Shown one piece after another: positions 36,590-45,055 of a stretch of 64,000 bases of DNA. The notes under the pieces are model-generated. The model worked only from the letters and a program-made list of their open reading frames with translations, ran no database searches and had not been told where the DNA came from. This DNA comes from Aminobacter carboxidus (lineage in GTDB: Bacteria; Pseudomonadota; Alphaproteobacteria; Rhizobiales; Rhizobiaceae): the NCBI RefSeq assembly GCF_014863355.1, contig NZ_JACZEP010000005.1:248001-312000 (forward strand), written 5' to 3'. The stretch's first letter is position 1, and each line of letters starts with the position of its first letter. Both the position numbers and the translations under genes were made by a program.

Positions 36590-37042
36590 ATGTCGAAAGT
36601 TTTCTCGCTCATGTCTTTCATGCTGGGCGTCGTTCTCATCGGTATGTTCATCGGCTACTCCTCTATACCGGGCGAATGGTACGCGAGCTTGAACAAGCCG
36701 TCGTTCACCCCGCCAAACTGGGTCTTTGCCCCGGTGTGGACGGTGCTCTATATCGTCATAGCGATTATCGGCTGGCGGTGCTGGGTTCGCGATCGAAACA
36801 GCAACGCGATGAAGTTGTGGTTCGTTCAGATAGCGCTGAATTTCCTGTGGTCGCCCGTGTTCTTCGGGGCGCAGCAGCCGGGTTTGGCCTTGGTCGTCGT
36901 GGTCGCAGCATTGGTGGCCGTGCTGGCCTTCATCGCGGTCGCCTGGAACAAAGACAGGCTGGGGGCAGTTCTGTTTCTGCCTTATGCGGCATGGACCGCA
37001 TTTGCCACCACTCTAACTGCGGGCGTGGTGACGATGAACTGA
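36590..37042 (+). CDS. tspO: tryptophan-rich sensory protein TspO/MBR
   Basis: 150 residues, five membrane helices, rich in Trp (GEWYASLNKPSFTPPNWVFA, WTVLYIVIAIIGW, LNFLWSPVFFG). Binds porphyrins and, in Rhodobacter, modulates pigment-gene responses to oxygen and light. ATG 36590 with AAGGAA upstream. Inside the RpoE/ChrR island, which fits a link to photo-oxidative stress. Confidence 0.93.
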   Translation: MSKVFSLMSFMLGVVLIGMFIGYSSIPGEWYASLNKPSFTPPNWVFAPVWTVLYIVIAIIGWRCWVRDRNSNAMKLWFVQIALNFLWSPVFFGAQQPGLALVVVVAALVAVLAFIAVAWNKDRLGAVLFLPYAAWTAFATTLTAGVVTMN

Positions 37043-37069
37043 TTGTTGCCGGCCTAAACAGAACAGGGT

Positions 37070-37115
37070 GTCGCCGGTCGTGCCGCACGTGCCTTGCTGC
37101 GTGCGCGGCAGGGAA
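37070..37115. terminator. possible bidirectional terminator between tspO and the DUF2177 gene
   Basis: An imperfect GC-rich stem (TGCCGCACG with CGTGCGCGGCA, two-base bulge) lies between the two convergent genes. No T-run. Confidence 0.3.
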
Positions 37116-37118
37116 CGA

Positions 37119-37535
37119 TCAGCCGGCCTTCGCTAGCATCCAGGCAGTGAAGAAATATCCGCAAGTTGCTGCGGTTGCGGTGAGCGCAACGCCCCAAATC
37201 ATGTCGACGACGCTGACGGAGACCGACCAGTTCTTCAGCGTAGCCAGGTTGGTCATGTCGTAGGTGCCGTAGGCGACGAGCCCGAGCAGCGCGCCATTGA
37301 CCAGCGCCGTCGCCCAGCTCGCGCCATTCACCGCCGGCGTCACCGCGAGGTGCACGATGCCAGCGACATAGACGAGATAGAAAAGGCCAGCGACGCCAAG
37401 ATTGGGCTGATCGAGAAGCAGTATGCCGATCCGGCTGCGATAGAAATTGGTCGATATGGTCGACAGCCAGACGAAGTCCAGGCTGAAGAAGACCACGGCA
37501 GTGGCAGCATAGGCGATGGCGTAAATTGCGATCAT
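37119..37535 (-). CDS. DUF2177 membrane protein
   Basis: 138 residues, four hydrophobic segments. Family pattern: DFVWLSTISTNFYRSRIGIL, YGTYDMTNLATLKNWSVSVS and VVDMIWGVALTATAATCGYF. DUF2177 genes often accompany RpoE/ChrR stress loci. Only 27 bases after the chrR stop on the same strand, so part of the rpoE-chrR transcript. Confidence 0.88.
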   Translation of the reverse strand: MIAIYAIAYAATAVVFFSLDFVWLSTISTNFYRSRIGILLLDQPNLGVAGLFYLVYVAGIVHLAVTPAVNGASWATALVNGALLGLVAYGTYDMTNLATLKNWSVSVSVVDMIWGVALTATAATCGYFFTAWMLAKAG

Positions 37536-37562
37536 TGGCGCTCTCAGGGCGAGGGCGCCCGG

Positions 37563-38225
37563 TCAGATTCCCAGGAACGGCTGGATCGCGCGAACGATCC
37601 AGCTACGGAACTTCAGCGGCGCGTCCGTTACCGCAAGGCAAATGCAGTCGGTGCCCGGCGTGGCCACGGGCTGATGCGTCAGGCTGGCGTCGGCATCCTC
37701 TATATCGCCGCGTGCGAACACTTCGCCGCCATCGGCGAAGCTGCCATTGAGCACCAGTGTGAGCTCGCGCCCGCCATGGCTGTGCTCCGGCACTGGCTTG
37801 CCGGCTGGGATGCGCAGCAGCCGCACCATGGTCTCGCGATCCCGGGTCCTAATCGGGATATGGTAGGCCCCGCGCCCGAGCGGACGCCATTTGAGAGTAT
37901 CAAAGTCACCGCCAACATAGGAGCGCAACGGCTCAGGCAAACCGCCGCTGTAGCCGGCGGGTGGCGTTTCGGGGGTTCCGCCTGCTGCAATCTTCGGCGC
38001 CTGCTGCAGGCGTGCGCGCACGCTGGCCCATGAGTGATCGACAGAGGCATTGTCGGAGATGTTCTCGAGCAGGTCGCCACCAATGCTTTCGGCCACCGAC
38101 AGGCTGCGCCGGCATGATGGGCAAAGGGCAAGGTGCGTGGCGACCGCAATGCTCCAGCCTTCAGCGAGGCTGCCGGCGGCATAGCTGACGAGCAGGTCGT
38201 CGCTTAGATGGTGACGAATAGTCAC
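37563..38225 (-). CDS. chrR: ChrR-type zinc anti-sigma factor
   Basis: 220 residues. The N-terminal anti-sigma domain has His6, His31, Cys35 and Cys38 (HLALCPSC), the same four zinc ligands at the same positions as in Rhodobacter ChrR. The C-terminal cupin domain (VPEHSHGGRELTLVLNGSFA, DGGEVFARGDIEDAD) senses singlet oxygen and organic peroxides. GTG start overlaps the rpoE stop as GTGA. Binds and inactivates the RpoE next to it until damaged or cleaved. Confidence 0.93.
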   Translation of the reverse strand: MTIRHHLSDDLLVSYAAGSLAEGWSIAVATHLALCPSCRRSLSVAESIGGDLLENISDNASVDHSWASVRARLQQAPKIAAGGTPETPPAGYSGGLPEPLRSYVGGDFDTLKWRPLGRGAYHIPIRTRDRETMVRLLRIPAGKPVPEHSHGGRELTLVLNGSFADGGEVFARGDIEDADASLTHQPVATPGTDCICLAVTDAPLKFRSWIVRAIQPFLGI

Positions 38226-38800
38226 GATACGTCTCCAAAGTGAGCGAGCGCGGTGCGCAGTTTTTCGAAGGCCAGGCGCATGCGCGACTTGACCGTTCCC
38301 AAAGGGAGATTCAGGCGCGTCGCGATCGCGCTGTGCGACTGGTCTTCGAAGAAGGACAATTTCAGAAGTGCCGCCTGTTCCTCCGGCAGCGCCGCGATTG
38401 CCTCGTGCAATTGCTCGGACACCTCGCGTGCGTCGAGCTCAGCATCGGCCAGGGCAGCGTCGTCAGGCACGAAAGCAGGATCGTTGGGGTCGAAGTCCGG
38501 CCGCTTCTCGCGCCGGAACGCATCGATGCGCAGATTGCGTGCAATGGTGAAGATCCAGGTGGAAACCGCGCCCTTCGACGGATCGAACCTGTCGGCCTTG
38601 TTCCATACCGCGATCATTGTTTCCTGCATCAGCTCCTCGGCAAGCTGGCCGTCGCCGCCCAAGCGTGCCATATAGGCTTTGACGCGTGGCGCGAAGTGGC
38701 GAAACAGCGCCTCATAAGCGTCGAGGTCGCGCCGCGCACCGACCGCGCACAAAAGTGCGACCATGTCGGGTGTCCGGTCGGCATCAGTCTTGCGGCGCAT
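38222..38800 (-). CDS. rpoE: ECF sigma factor RpoE (ChrR partner, ECF11-type)
   Basis: 192 residues. Region 2 (YEALFRHFAPRVKAYMARLG, then QETMIAVWNKADRFDPSKG) and region 4 (LPEEQAALLKLSFFEDQSHS, GTVKSRMRLAFEKLR) are complete. ATG 38800 fits homologues; the frame to 38995 runs through its promoter. Co-transcribed and translationally coupled with chrR. A TGATCC-N17-GTATCT box about 110 bases upstream suggests autoregulation. Confidence 0.93.
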   Translation of the reverse strand: MRRKTDADRTPDMVALLCAVGARRDLDAYEALFRHFAPRVKAYMARLGGDGQLAEELMQETMIAVWNKADRFDPSKGAVSTWIFTIARNLRIDAFRREKRPDFDPNDPAFVPDDAALADAELDAREVSEQLHEAIAALPEEQAALLKLSFFEDQSHSAIATRLNLPLGTVKSRMRLAFEKLRTALAHFGDVS

Positions 38801-38907
38801 ACTCAAACTTCCCAACTCGCAATGCCGCGGCGCGGAGCGCCAATGCCCCACCATAGAGCGTTTCTGCCACGCCGGCGCGCTTATGGGAACGAACGTATCC
38901 ATGCCGC

Positions 38908-38936
38908 AGATACGTCGCCTTTCACCCGTCGGATCA
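38908..38936 (-). promoter_or_regulatory. RpoE-type autoregulatory promoter of rpoE-chrR
   Basis: On the minus strand: TGATCC (38936-38931), a 17-base spacer, GTATCT (38913-38908), some 110 bases before the rpoE ATG. Same spacing and -35 box as the other two sites. Confidence 0.65.
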
Positions 38937-38962
38937 CCGATGCACGAAATTTCGTCTCCTAC

Positions 38963-38991
38963 CGATCCGGCGCGACCTGCGCTGCGTATCA
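38963..38991 (+). promoter_or_regulatory. RpoE-type promoter before the FAD oxidoreductase operon
   Basis: CGATCC (38963-38968), a 17-base spacer, GTATCA (38986-38991), about 43 bases before the ATG at 39034. Divergent from the rpoE promoter, 27 bases apart. Confidence 0.65.
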
Positions 38992-39033
38992 ACAAACAAG
39001 TACGCAGCAGGATCGGAAAGGCAGAAAGCGGGA

Positions 39034-40386
39034 ATGCACACCAACAAAGAGTTGCCTGATCATGCCCGCCGCGTGGCGGTCGTTGGATCGGGGATTGCGG
39101 GCCTTTCTGCTGCCTGGCTTCTCAGTCGCAGGCTCAGCGTCACACTCTATGAAAGTGAGAAACGCCTGGGCGGTCATTCAAACACGGTCATGGTTCCGAC
39201 GAGCCACGGAAGTCTGCCCGTCGATACTGGCTTTATCGTCTACAACGAGCGCAACTATCCCAACCTCGTTGCCTTGTTCAACGAAATCGGGGTGCCGACT
39301 GCTAGCTCCAACATGTCCTTCGCGGCCTCGCTTGAGGGCGGCAAGCTCGAATATTCCGGCTCCGGCATCAATGGCCTGATCGGCCAGCGCGGCAATGTCG
39401 TGCGGCCACGCTTCTGGCGGATGATGCGTGACATCTTGCGCTTCTACCGCGAGGCGCCTGCTCTGCTGCTTCGAGGAGACCTACACAGCGTCAGCCTCGG
39501 CGAATATCTCGACCGCAACGATTATGCGCCGGCCTTCATCGAGGACCATCTATTGCCGATGGGGGCGGCGATCTGGTCGACAACGGCGCGCGAGATGCGC
39601 GCCTATCCGCTGCTTGCCTTTGTCAGGTTCTTTGCCAGCCATGGCCTGCTCAGCCTGGCCGATCGGCCGAAGTGGCGAACTGTTCTTGGCGGCAGCCGCG
39701 AATATGTCCATCGGCTGAGCGCGAGCTTTATCGAGGGCGCCCGGCTCGGCGTCGGGGTCCGCAGCATCTCGCGGGAAAGCGGCCGTGTCGTCGTCACCGA
39801 CATGGCAGGAAATGCCGATACCTTCACCGATGTCGTCATTGCCACCCATGCCGACCAGGCGCTCGGCCTGCTGGCCGATGCCGACCATGAGGAGCGCGAC
39901 CTTCTTGGCGCCTTCCGCTACACCGAAAATCTGGCAGTGCTGCATTGCGACGAAAGCCTGATGCCAAAGCGCCGGCGTGTCTGGTCGAGCTGGAACTATA
40001 TCGGCGAAAGCAGAACCGAAAACGCCCAACCGTTGTGCGTGACCTATTGGATGAACCGTCTGCAAAACCTCGACATGCGCCATCAGCTGTTCGTGACGCT
40101 CAATCCTACCCGAGAGGCTGCACCGTCGCAGGTCATCGGACGTTATCATTATACCCATCCGCTGTTTGACCAGCGCGCGCTCGACGCCCAGCAGCAGCTC
40201 TGGCGCCTGCAGGGCAGGCGCAACACCTGGTTTTGCGGCGCCTATTTCGGCTTCGGCTTCCACGAGGACGGATTGCAGGCTGGGTTGGCCGCGGCCGAGA
40301 GCGTTACCGATGTGCGGCGGCCCTGGCACGTGCGTAACGAATCCGGGCGCATTGCGCTCCAACCCCAACTGGAGGCTGCGGAATGA
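39034..40386 (+). CDS. FAD-dependent amine-oxidase-like oxidoreductase
   Basis: 450 residues. FAD motif VAVVGSGIAGLSAAWLLSR, then YESEKRLGGHSNTVMVP, and a C-terminal flavin block (WFCGAYFGFGFHEDGLQAGL). The family (COG2907) sits next to DUF1365 and Cfa-like genes and in Rhodobacter belongs to the RpoE/ChrR regulon tied to furan or cyclopropane fatty acid formation. Probably desaturates or oxidises a fatty acyl chain; inference from family context. Confidence 0.88.
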   Translation: MHTNKELPDHARRVAVVGSGIAGLSAAWLLSRRLSVTLYESEKRLGGHSNTVMVPTSHGSLPVDTGFIVYNERNYPNLVALFNEIGVPTASSNMSFAASLEGGKLEYSGSGINGLIGQRGNVVRPRFWRMMRDILRFYREAPALLLRGDLHSVSLGEYLDRNDYAPAFIEDHLLPMGAAIWSTTAREMRAYPLLAFVRFFASHGLLSLADRPKWRTVLGGSREYVHRLSASFIEGARLGVGVRSISRESGRVVVTDMAGNADTFTDVVIATHADQALGLLADADHEERDLLGAFRYTENLAVLHCDESLMPKRRRVWSSWNYIGESRTENAQPLCVTYWMNRLQNLDMRHQLFVTLNPTREAAPSQVIGRYHYTHPLFDQRALDAQQQLWRLQGRRNTWFCGAYFGFGFHEDGLQAGLAAAESVTDVRRPWHVRNESGRIALQPQLEAAE

Positions 40387-41183
40387 GTGGCCAGTCGGCA
40401 CTGTTCCTGGGCGAGGTGATGCACATGCGCGTCCGGCCGCGCCGGCACAGGCTGCATTACCGCGTCTTTTCGCTGCTACTCGATTTCGACGAACTGCACG
40501 CCACGAGTGTCGCGTCCCGTCTGTTCGGCTACAACCGGCGGGCCATGCTGAGCTTCTGGGACGCCGATCACGGCGACGGCAGCGCCGGCGGCCTGCGCAT
40601 CTGGATCGAAGCGCGATTGCGTGAAGCTGGCAGGCTGGAGGAGGGCATGAGCATCCGGGTGCTCTGCTATCCCCGCATCTTAGGTTACGTCTTCAATCCG
40701 CTAACAGTCTACTTCTGCTACGCCTCGGGCGGTGCGCTTAGGGCCATCCTCTACGAGGTCTGCAATACCTTCGGCGAGCGCCACACCTATGTAATTCCGG
40801 TCGAGGACGGCACGACGGGGCCTGTGCGACAGGGGTGCGCCAAGGAACTCTACGTCTCGCCCTTCACGCCGATGTCGTGCTTCTACCGGTTCCACATCGA
40901 GCCGCCGGGCAACAACGTGCTCGTGCGCATCGATGAATCTGACGCGGAGGGCCTGCTTCTGGTCGCCTCGTTTTCAGGCCAGCGCGAGCCGCTGTCGGAT
41001 CGCGCGCTTCTGCGTGCGCTATTCCACTACCCGCTGATGACGATAAAGGTGACCGTGGGCATTCACTGGGAGGCGCTGCGCATCTGGTGGAAGGGCATTC
41101 CCGTGCACAGCCATCGTGCCGCAGCCAGCAGGGTGGCCACGACCATCGTGGCGGGCAAGATTTCAGGACACCAGCATTCATGA
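40383..41183 (+). CDS. DUF1365 protein
   Basis: 266 residues. DUF1365 pattern: GEVMHMRVRPRRHRLHYRVF, SIRVLCYPRILGYVFNPLTV, YFCYASGGALRAILYEVCNT. Always found with Cfa-like enzymes; biochemical role not established to my knowledge. ATGA overlap with the preceding and following genes marks a tightly coupled operon. Confidence 0.9.
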   Translation: MSGQSALFLGEVMHMRVRPRRHRLHYRVFSLLLDFDELHATSVASRLFGYNRRAMLSFWDADHGDGSAGGLRIWIEARLREAGRLEEGMSIRVLCYPRILGYVFNPLTVYFCYASGGALRAILYEVCNTFGERHTYVIPVEDGTTGPVRQGCAKELYVSPFTPMSCFYRFHIEPPGNNVLVRIDESDAEGLLLVASFSGQREPLSDRALLRALFHYPLMTIKVTVGIHWEALRIWWKGIPVHSHRAAASRVATTIVAGKISGHQHS

Positions 41184-42397
41184 CCAATGTCGCAGGAAAG
41201 TCGCTCTCCGCGAGGAGGCTTCGCCGGCCGCTATGGGCGAGATTTCTCTGCCGCTGGGCCGACAGAATCGTCGCGGGCCATCTCACCATCCGCTTTGCCG
41301 ACGGTAGCACGCACCACGCCCAAGGGACACTACCGGGCCCCCCGGCAAGTCTCAACGTGGGGTCGGGCAGGCTGGTGTGGAAGCTGGCCAGCTCCGGCAG
41401 CCTAGGCCTAGCTCGCGCATATGTCGATGGCGACTGGGACACGCCCGACCTCGGCGCGTTGATGCAACTGGGTCTTGCAAATGAAGCCCCGCTCGGTTCT
41501 ATCCTCGATACATCGGGGCCAGCCAGGCTGGTTGCTTTCCTGCGGCATCGGCTTTGCGCCAACACGCGCACTGGCAGCCGGCGCAACATCGCCTTCCACT
41601 ACGATTTGGGCAATGACTTTTACCGGCACTGGCTCGACGAGACGATGACCTATTCGTCGGCGTTGTTCCTGAGCGACGATCAATCCCTGGCCGATGCGCA
41701 GCGGGCCAAATACGCCCGTATCGTCGCAGCGCTCGATCTTGGCCCGGATGATCATGTGCTGGAGATAGGCTGCGGCTGGGGTGGCTTTGCCAAATATGCC
41801 GCGGGCGCGACGGGCTGTCGGGTGACCGGGCTCACGCTTTCGCGTGAGCAGGCCGAGTTCGCAAGGGAAAGCCTTACGCAGGCCGGTCTTGCAGACAAAG
41901 TCGAAATCCGGCTTCAGGACTACCGCGACTGCGCCGGGCGGTTCGATAAGATCGTTTCCATCGAAATGTTCGAAGCTGTCGGAGAGGAAAACTGGCCCAC
42001 CTATTTCGACGCGCTCCGGTCGCTCCTCAAGCCCGGCGGGTACGCCATGGTCCAGGCCATCACCATTGCCGACGAGCACTTTGCCCACTATCGCCGCAAC
42101 GCCGACTTCATCCAGACCTACATCTTTCCGGGCGGCATGCTGCCATCGCCCACGGCCTTCAACGCCGTCGCATCCGAGCGGGGGATGTCGGTGGTTGACG
42201 TGAAATTCTTTGGGGCCGACTACGATAGGACGCTGCTTGCCTGGGACAGGGCGTTCGTCGCCGCCTGGCATCACATCGAGCCGCTCGGCTTTGACGCCCG
42301 CTTCAGGCGGATGTGGCGTTACTATCTGCGCTATTGTGCCACAGGCTTCCGTAGCGGGAGGATCGACGTCGGCCAGTTCCTGCTGGCGAGAGATTGA
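41180..42397 (+). CDS. cyclopropane-fatty-acyl-phospholipid synthase family methyltransferase
   Basis: 405 residues. SAM-binding LEIGCGWGGFAKYAAG, the Cfa blocks HYDLGNDFYRHWLDETMTYS and IVSIEMFEAVGEENWPTYFD, and YIFPGGMLPS. Adds a methyl(ene) group to unsaturated fatty-acyl chains of membrane lipids. Start at 41180 overlaps the DUF1365 stop. In this setting it may make methylated precursors of furan fatty acids rather than cyclopropanes, by analogy with Rhodobacter. Confidence 0.9.
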   Translation: MTNVAGKSLSARRLRRPLWARFLCRWADRIVAGHLTIRFADGSTHHAQGTLPGPPASLNVGSGRLVWKLASSGSLGLARAYVDGDWDTPDLGALMQLGLANEAPLGSILDTSGPARLVAFLRHRLCANTRTGSRRNIAFHYDLGNDFYRHWLDETMTYSSALFLSDDQSLADAQRAKYARIVAALDLGPDDHVLEIGCGWGGFAKYAAGATGCRVTGLTLSREQAEFARESLTQAGLADKVEIRLQDYRDCAGRFDKIVSIEMFEAVGEENWPTYFDALRSLLKPGGYAMVQAITIADEHFAHYRRNADFIQTYIFPGGMLPSPTAFNAVASERGMSVVDVKFFGADYDRTLLAWDRAFVAAWHHIEPLGFDARFRRMWRYYLRYCATGFRSGRIDVGQFLLARD

Positions 42398-42408
42398 TCG
42401 GGTGGCGG

Positions 42409-43203
42409 TCAGTCGCGAACCATGCGCCGCGTCACGGCAAAGCGCAGCCGGGCCGGCAATACCGCCAGAAACTTCAGCGACAGCACCATCTTCCATGGAA
42501 AGGCAATTTCGAAGTGCCGCGATTTCAACCCGGCCATGATGTGATCGACTGCCGCATCGGTCGAAATCAGGAAGGGCATCGGAAAGTCGTTCTTCTGCGT
42601 CAGCGGCGTGTCGACGAAACCCGGGTTGATGAGGCTCAGGCGAACGTTGTGTGCCGCGAGTTCGGGGTAGAGCGCTTCGCACATGTTCATGAGCGCGGCC
42701 TTTGAAGCGCCATAAGCGGCGGCACCGGGCAGGCCGACATAGCCGGCGACCGAGGACACCACGGCAATGTGTCCCGCCCTGCGCATCAGCAGGCGCGGCA
42801 TCACAGCAGCAAGGCAATGGACGGAGCCCATCAGGTTGACCTCGACGGTGCTTCGAAAGGCGGCGGAGTCGAATTGCGCGGCGGAGTCGCGGGCATAGCT
42901 GCCGGCATTCAGCACAGCCAGGTCGAGCGGCCCAAGGTGATCCTCGATGCTGACAACGGTGGCAAGCACGGCTTCCGCGTCCGTGACGTCGAGCGGAAAC
43001 GGATGGATACGATCAGACGCTTCAGCGGCCAGAGTAGCGAGGTCCCGCACCGTCCGCGCGCTGACCGCAACGTTCCAGCCCTCCTGGGCGAGTCGTAGCG
43101 CCAGAGAACGTCCGATGCCGGACCCGGCGCCAGTGACCCATGCCGACCTGCCGGTTCTCGTCGTAGCCTCCACACGCTTGTCGATATTCATGTTGCCGTT
43201 CAT
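42409..43203 (-). CDS. short-chain dehydrogenase/reductase
   Basis: 264 residues. Cofactor motif VTGAGSGIGRS, NAGSYARDS, catalytic Ser in VVSSVAGYVG and YGASK (Tyr-x3-Lys), so an active classical SDR. ATG 43203 with GGGAACC upstream. Convergent with the Cfa operon, 11 bases away. SDRs of this kind occur in the same stress loci. No RpoE-type box found upstream, so regulation is unclear. Confidence 0.88.
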   Translation of the reverse strand: MNGNMNIDKRVEATTRTGRSAWVTGAGSGIGRSLALRLAQEGWNVAVSARTVRDLATLAAEASDRIHPFPLDVTDAEAVLATVVSIEDHLGPLDLAVLNAGSYARDSAAQFDSAAFRSTVEVNLMGSVHCLAAVMPRLLMRRAGHIAVVSSVAGYVGLPGAAAYGASKAALMNMCEALYPELAAHNVRLSLINPGFVDTPLTQKNDFPMPFLISTDAAVDHIMAGLKSRHFEIAFPWKMVLSLKFLAVLPARLRFAVTRRMVRD

Positions 43204-43374
43204 GGCGGTTCCCGTGCAAGATCCAGTTTTCACTTCTGTTACGTGCCCAGCAGGCAGTTGGTTCAATGGGCACCCCATGAAACTGCCGGGATGGTTTATC
43301 CGACTTGAGTGGTGGTGATCCAACGTCCTCGCGGATACAGGCAGCAATTGCCATGACAGCGACACCTGGTCGCG

Positions 43375-43781
43375 CTTCTCGCCGGCCGTCGATCCCCGAT
43401 TCAGCGATCGCGGCGAGGACGTCGTCGCCACGCTCGAACGGGTATGCCGGGGGCACGGATATCCGCAATCGATCCGCGTCGACCAGGGCTCCGAGTTCGT
43501 GTCGCGCGACCATCTCCCGCCCGGGAAAGCCGACCGACAACTCGTTCATCGAGTCGTTCAACGGTAAGTTCCGGGCGGAATGCCTGAATGCCCACTGGTT
43601 CCTGACGTTTGACGACGCCCGCCGGAAGATGGAGCATTGGCGTCGAGACCACAACGAGGTTCGTCCTCACAGCGCCTTCGGCAACAAGCCGCCGATATCG
43701 CTCATGAACGGCTCCGGCGCGTCCCATCTGCCGTGAGCCAAAATCCTCCAGCCGGGCGGTCCAAATCGGGGTGCACTTCAC
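43375..43781 (+). mobile_element. IS3-family transposase remnant (orfB end)
   Basis: Plus-strand pieces of IS3 orfB in two frames: FSPAVDPRFSDRGEDVVATL, then YPQSIRVDQGSEFVSRD, a small deletion plus frameshift, and GKPTDNSFIESFNGKFRAEC with the Glu of the DDE triad, to FGNKPPISLMNGSGAS. The 5' half is missing. GC-rich end with GGGGTGCACTTCA at about 43768-43780 may be the element's right end. Confidence 0.8.
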
Positions 43782-44052
43782 GCACGGGAAATCGGCAACG
43801 TTCTGGCGGCGAAGATCGAGGACGCATGCCTCACGAACAGACTTGCGCTTCTTCTCGCCCTAGCTGCCTGGCGAAGCCGTGATGTTCTTGGAGCTATCGT
43901 TGTGCAGTTGCTGAAACAGCGGGCGGAAGTTTAGCCCCTCGGGGCTTGTCAGATCGCGAGTGGCTGTCACTGGAACTTTTCCCAGAACTCTAGCCTCATC
44001 GATCCAGCCTTCCGCGTTCGATCCGATGCCAAGTCTGAAGCCGTGCCGCAGG
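43782..44052. other. spacer between the IS3 remnant and a LysR gene
   Basis: About 270 bases downstream of both genes. A 75-codon minus-strand frame here has no family similarity and overlaps the LysR 3' end. Nothing supported. Confidence 0.4.
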
Positions 44053-44958
44053 TCATTGGTCTTTGCGTCTTCCCAGACGCTCTGCAACCAGCGCCGGGAT
44101 CTCCCTTAAGGCGAAAGCGCGGAAGGCAGCGGCTATGGGGGAGGGGGGGACATCGCGCCGTTCGACCAGCCCGACCTGTCGGCTCGCCGACGTGTCGGCA
44201 AGTTCCAGCACCGCCACGCCGTCATGGGCGCCATGCATGGTGAGCGAGGGCAGGATGGTGAGCCCGAGGCCCGCTTTCACCAACGCGATGAGTGAGGTGA
44301 CGTTGTAGACTGTGATGAGTGACTGCGCAGACAGACGTTTGTGTTCCTCGGCTTCGATCCTGTCGGACGCACCGTTGCGGATCAGTGTAGCGCCGCTCAA
44401 GTCACTCCATTCGATAGGACGTTCTAGGCGGCAGAGGTCGTGGTCTTCCCTGCAGAGCAGTTGGAACCTGTCACTGAACAGCGAGCTGAACTCCACCCCG
44501 CCTCCGGCGCGGCTGTCGCCGGCAATTCCAATGTCGGCGACGCCGCTTTCCACCATCCGCCGCACCTGCGCGCTGTCGATGTCGAACAGCTCGACCTGGA
44601 CCTGTGGCCGGGTTTCGAGGAACCGCTGCAGGATCGGCGGCAACACGTTCGCAGCGACCGAAGGCACCGTGGCGATCGACAGGCTACCGATGCGGCTGTG
44701 CGCGAAGGCGCGCATGATGCTGACCGACTTGTCGAAACTGCGAATCTGCTCGCGACCGAGATCAAGCATCAGGTTGCCAAGTGCAGTCAGGCTGTTCTTG
44801 CGGTCGGTCTGGAACAGTGGCCCCCCGATTTCATCTTCCAGCTGCTTCAGGGTCATCGAAACGGCGGAGGCCGTGCGACCGACCGCATCGGCGGCATCCT
44901 TGATGTTCCCGCTCTCGGCGACCGTCACAAAGACCCGCAATGCTTCCAGTTTGATCAT
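44053..44958 (-). CDS. LysR-family regulator of the aldehyde dehydrogenase/betaine-transporter cluster
   Basis: 301 residues. HTH (IKLEALRVFVTVAESGNIKD, then TASAVSMTLKQLEDEIGGPL) and effector domain (GSLSIATVPSVAANVLPPIL). ATG 44958 matches the family's start; the frame to 45057 overlaps the next gene. Divergent from the operon 45056-54112 across about 97 bases, so its probable activator. Inducer unknown. Confidence 0.9.
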   Translation of the reverse strand: MIKLEALRVFVTVAESGNIKDAADAVGRTASAVSMTLKQLEDEIGGPLFQTDRKNSLTALGNLMLDLGREQIRSFDKSVSIMRAFAHSRIGSLSIATVPSVAANVLPPILQRFLETRPQVQVELFDIDSAQVRRMVESGVADIGIAGDSRAGGGVEFSSLFSDRFQLLCREDHDLCRLERPIEWSDLSGATLIRNGASDRIEAEEHKRLSAQSLITVYNVTSLIALVKAGLGLTILPSLTMHGAHDGVAVLELADTSASRQVGLVERRDVPPSPIAAAFRAFALREIPALVAERLGRRKDQ

Positions 44959-45055
44959 GTCACCAACTTCAATTCTTCTGAAATTGGTAACAGAAATATC
45001 TGCTTGATTGAAGCCGTCCGGTAGCTGATTTTTCGTCCGAACAATGGAGACGAAC

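Noticed and set aside
41408-42817. Long minus-strand frame (469 codons) opposite the Cfa-family gene
   Set aside because: It is antisense to a gene with all Cfa motifs, has no family similarity and crosses into the SDR gene; a GC-rich shadow frame.
43860-44087. 75-codon minus-strand frame after the LysR gene
   Set aside because: Overlaps the LysR 3' end, no ribosome site and no similarity.
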